NCBI RefSeq assembly: GCF_049959315.1
Contig: NZ_CP188201.1
Length of the DNA: 64,000 nt
From: Serratia proteamaculans_D
GTDB lineage: Bacteria; Pseudomonadota; Gammaproteobacteria; Enterobacterales; Enterobacteriaceae
Reading direction: 5' to 3' (one strand)
Shown piece after piece: positions 62,457 through 64,000 of this stretch. The notes under the pieces were generated by a model. It saw nothing but the letters and a program-made list of their open reading frames with translations, was not told where the DNA came from and did no database searches. A program made the translations under genes and the position numbers. Within the stretch, counting starts at the first letter, position 1. Each line of letters starts with the position of its first letter.

Positions 62457-63464
62457 TTATTCAGTAGCCTGCAGTGAACAAGGATCGCCATGTCGCCACT
62501 GCTTCAGGCGGTGAAGCCAGAGAATAACGTGCCATCCCTGTTTGAGGCCGCGCGCGTTATCAACCATCGCCCGATCGATGCCAAGCTGAAAGAACTCATC
62601 GGTGATGCGACACTGGGCCGCCAGCTCGGGCTCACGACGAATGCTGTGACAAATGCCCAGGGCTTCACGGGTAATCTGCCAGTGGAAAGCCGGGCGAATG
62701 GCAATTTTGGCGGCATAGCGCCGGTTAAGCGCCACCAACATGGTCACTATTTTCATGTAATGGCGCTGATACTCGACGTTTGCCTTGCCCGTACGGCGGC
62801 GGTTACTGATCGACTGGCCGTGCACCCGCTGGCGATACAGCGCTTTGCTAAGGTATTTTACCCGCTGTGCATTAAACATCACTTCAGTAGTCCAGGGAAT
62901 ATCCTGATGATGCAAACCCGGTTCGAAATACAACCGGTGCTGCTTAATGAAATCAAGACGATATACCGCCAGCCAGACCACATGAATAAACTTTCTTGAT
63001 TTTAACGCACGCTCCAACCATTGCACGCCGCTAATAACATCGGTATCTCCTAATCGCTTTAGCGGAATAATCGGCTGCAGTTCATCCTGGTCGGTGAAAT
63101 AACGTTCACCGTTACACTGCATGACATCCAATTGGTTTTGTTCGGCTAATTCAATCAGGGTTGAATACATTTCAGGTGCCAGTAAGTCATCGGCGTCGGG
63201 AAATGCCACATATTTGCCTCTGGCAACCGCCAACCCGGCATTACGCGCGCAGGACACCCCTGCATTAAGCTGATCAATCACGGTAATATGCGTGTGTTGC
63301 TGTGCATAGCGGTGGGCGATATCGCCCGAGCCGTCGGTAGAACCATCATTAACGATGATCACTTCCAACCGACGTTCATTCTGGGCCAGCAGTGATGCCA
63401 GAAACGGCTCAAACAGTTCGCCCACGTTGTGCAACGGGACTATGACACTCAGCATTAGGGGCAT
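62457..63464 (-). CDS. Glycosyltransferase family 2, WaaH/YibD-like
   Basis: A 335-residue GT-A glycosyltransferase. The N-terminal nucleotide-sugar motif is LSVIVPLHNVGELF ... VIIVNDGSTDGSGDIA, and the DxD is in AFPDADDLL. Beyond the generic GT2 fold it shares the specific blocks GLHHQDIPWTTEVMFNA and VEYQRHYMKIVTML with E. coli WaaH (YibD), which adds glucuronic acid to heptose III of the LPS core under PhoB control. An LPS-core role is therefore plausible. No Pho box was seen upstream. It lies between yoaH and pabB, which are neighbours in E. coli. Confidence 0.85.
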   Translation of the reverse strand: MPLMLSVIVPLHNVGELFEPFLASLLAQNERRLEVIIVNDGSTDGSGDIAHRYAQQHTHITVIDQLNAGVSCARNAGLAVARGKYVAFPDADDLLAPEMYSTLIELAEQNQLDVMQCNGERYFTDQDELQPIIPLKRLGDTDVISGVQWLERALKSRKFIHVVWLAVYRLDFIKQHRLYFEPGLHHQDIPWTTEVMFNAQRVKYLSKALYRQRVHGQSISNRRRTGKANVEYQRHYMKIVTMLVALNRRYAAKIAIRPAFHWQITREALGICHSIRREPELAAQCRITDEFFQLGIDRAMVDNARGLKQGWHVILWLHRLKQWRHGDPCSLQATE

Positions 63465-63907
63465 AGGCAGCTCTTCGCAAAAAGTAACGAATGAATATTT
63501 CTATTTTTTTAAAAATATCAGGGTGCAATTAAATTAAATAAGGCACTGGCCCTTCGACTTGGCCGGGGCACAAATGCGTCTTGTTACCATTTATATTTTA
63601 AGATCTGCGTATGTACAGACGAGTGATAACAAGAAAAAACAATAACTGGATGAAACTAATAATGAAATTTAGGATTAGAAATTGAAACCATCGAATCCAA
63701 GAATTATCTTAACCGTTCGCTGGTGTAGTTTTTAACATATTGGATTATAGCCAAAGTCGCAAAAAATGCTTCATTTGCAAAATTGTTTACTCATCGTTTA
63801 TGTGAAGTGTGCTTATACACCTGATGCCAGAGCATGCGTCAGCCGGTTGAATATGGCAGAATAGTCGTCAGAAACCGCCGCCCCGTCAGTCAGGTTTATT
63901 GAGGCCC
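63465..63907. other. Divergent intergenic region, glycosyltransferase / pabB
   Basis: This AT-rich region of 443 bases holds both promoters. TTTAAAAAAATAG-type A/T tracts lie near the glycosyltransferase. No ORF with a ribosome binding site, terminator or recognised operator was found. Confidence 0.4.
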
Positions 63908-64000
63908 ATGAGCGCAACCGCACCGAATCTTAAGTCTTTACCCTACACCCGCACCGCCCTGCTGGAGCTGTTTGCCCCGCTGGCCTCACAGCCCTGGGCG
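63908..64000 (+). CDS. pabB: Aminodeoxychorismate synthase component I, start only
   Basis: The first 31 codons of a gene that runs off the window: MSATAPNLKSLPYTRTALLELFAPLASQPWA. The pattern of an aromatic/leucine strand and then a helix ending in PWA matches the N terminus of PabB (E. coli ...LSHLPWAMLL), and yoaH-pabB is conserved context. PabB with PabA makes aminodeoxychorismate for folate. Most of the protein lies outside the window, so this rests on the N terminus and context. Confidence 0.7.
   Translation, partial: MSATAPNLKSLPYTRTALLELFAPLASQPWA

Noticed and set aside
63465..63907. Pho box upstream of the WaaH-like gene
   Set aside because: No pair of CTGTCA-type repeats with 11-base spacing was found.

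Overview
The window is chromosomal core DNA of a gamma-proteobacterium of the order Enterobacterales. Protein similarity recalled from Escherichia coli is very high, but gene order differs in several places. The arrangement and base composition fit a Serratia-like member of the Yersiniaceae; the species cannot be fixed from the sequence alone. No rRNA, tRNA, CRISPR array, insertion sequence, integrase or prophage was seen. Function names rest on recognition of protein families by eye, not on a database search.

Layout. (1) 1-7.9 kb: D-alanine catabolism (dadA-dadX), a SpoVR-family gene, the fatty-acid regulator fadR, the antiporter nhaB and the disulfide enzyme dsbB. (2) 7.9-9.5 kb: small elements: a 23-codon membrane-protein ORF, a probable small RNA carrying the seed sequence of ArcZ, ycgN, and a CsbD/DUF883-like membrane-anchored protein. 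(3) 9.5-13.6 kb: ycgM, a soluble-type lytic transglycosylase, ycgL and the division-site operon minCDE. (4) 13.8-21.5 kb: rnd, fadD (with a FadR operator), slp/yeaY, tsaB, yoaA, yoaB and the spermidine exporter mdtJI. (5) 22-27.3 kb: a sugar-acid block under HexR: eda, zwf, hexR, pykA. edd is not between zwf and eda. (6) 27.4-32.5 kb: lpxM, mepM and the zinc importer znuA/znuCB sharing one Zur operator. (7) 32.5-38.1 kb: ruvCAB, yebC, nudB, aspS and a zinc-ribbon gene. (8) 38.3-46.5 kb: yecD, yecE, yecN, cmoA-cmoB, then an AT-rich insert with a membrane acyltransferase, then cutC, a MalY/PatB-type lyase and yecM. (9) 47-58 kb: argS, murJ, mviM, yceH, rimJ, mdtH, an unknown small helical protein, grxB, a second UbiB-type kinase-like protein, and yceB. 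(10) 58-64 kb: yebF, yqfB, yebG (perfect LexA box), dbpA, purT (PurR operator), yoaH with an acidic tail, a WaaH/YibD-like glycosyltransferase and the start of pabB.

Several circuits are visible with both regulator and targets in the window. FadR has a site at fadD. HexR has sites at zwf and pykA. Zur, PurR and LexA have sites here, though their own genes are elsewhere. The LexA site in front of ruvA is the same DNA as the stem of the ruvC terminator. Most of the window is conserved housekeeping sequence. The less expected items are the ArcZ-like small RNA, the 23- and 39-codon membrane-protein ORFs, the acyltransferase insert, the extra UbiB-like gene and the extended YoaH.
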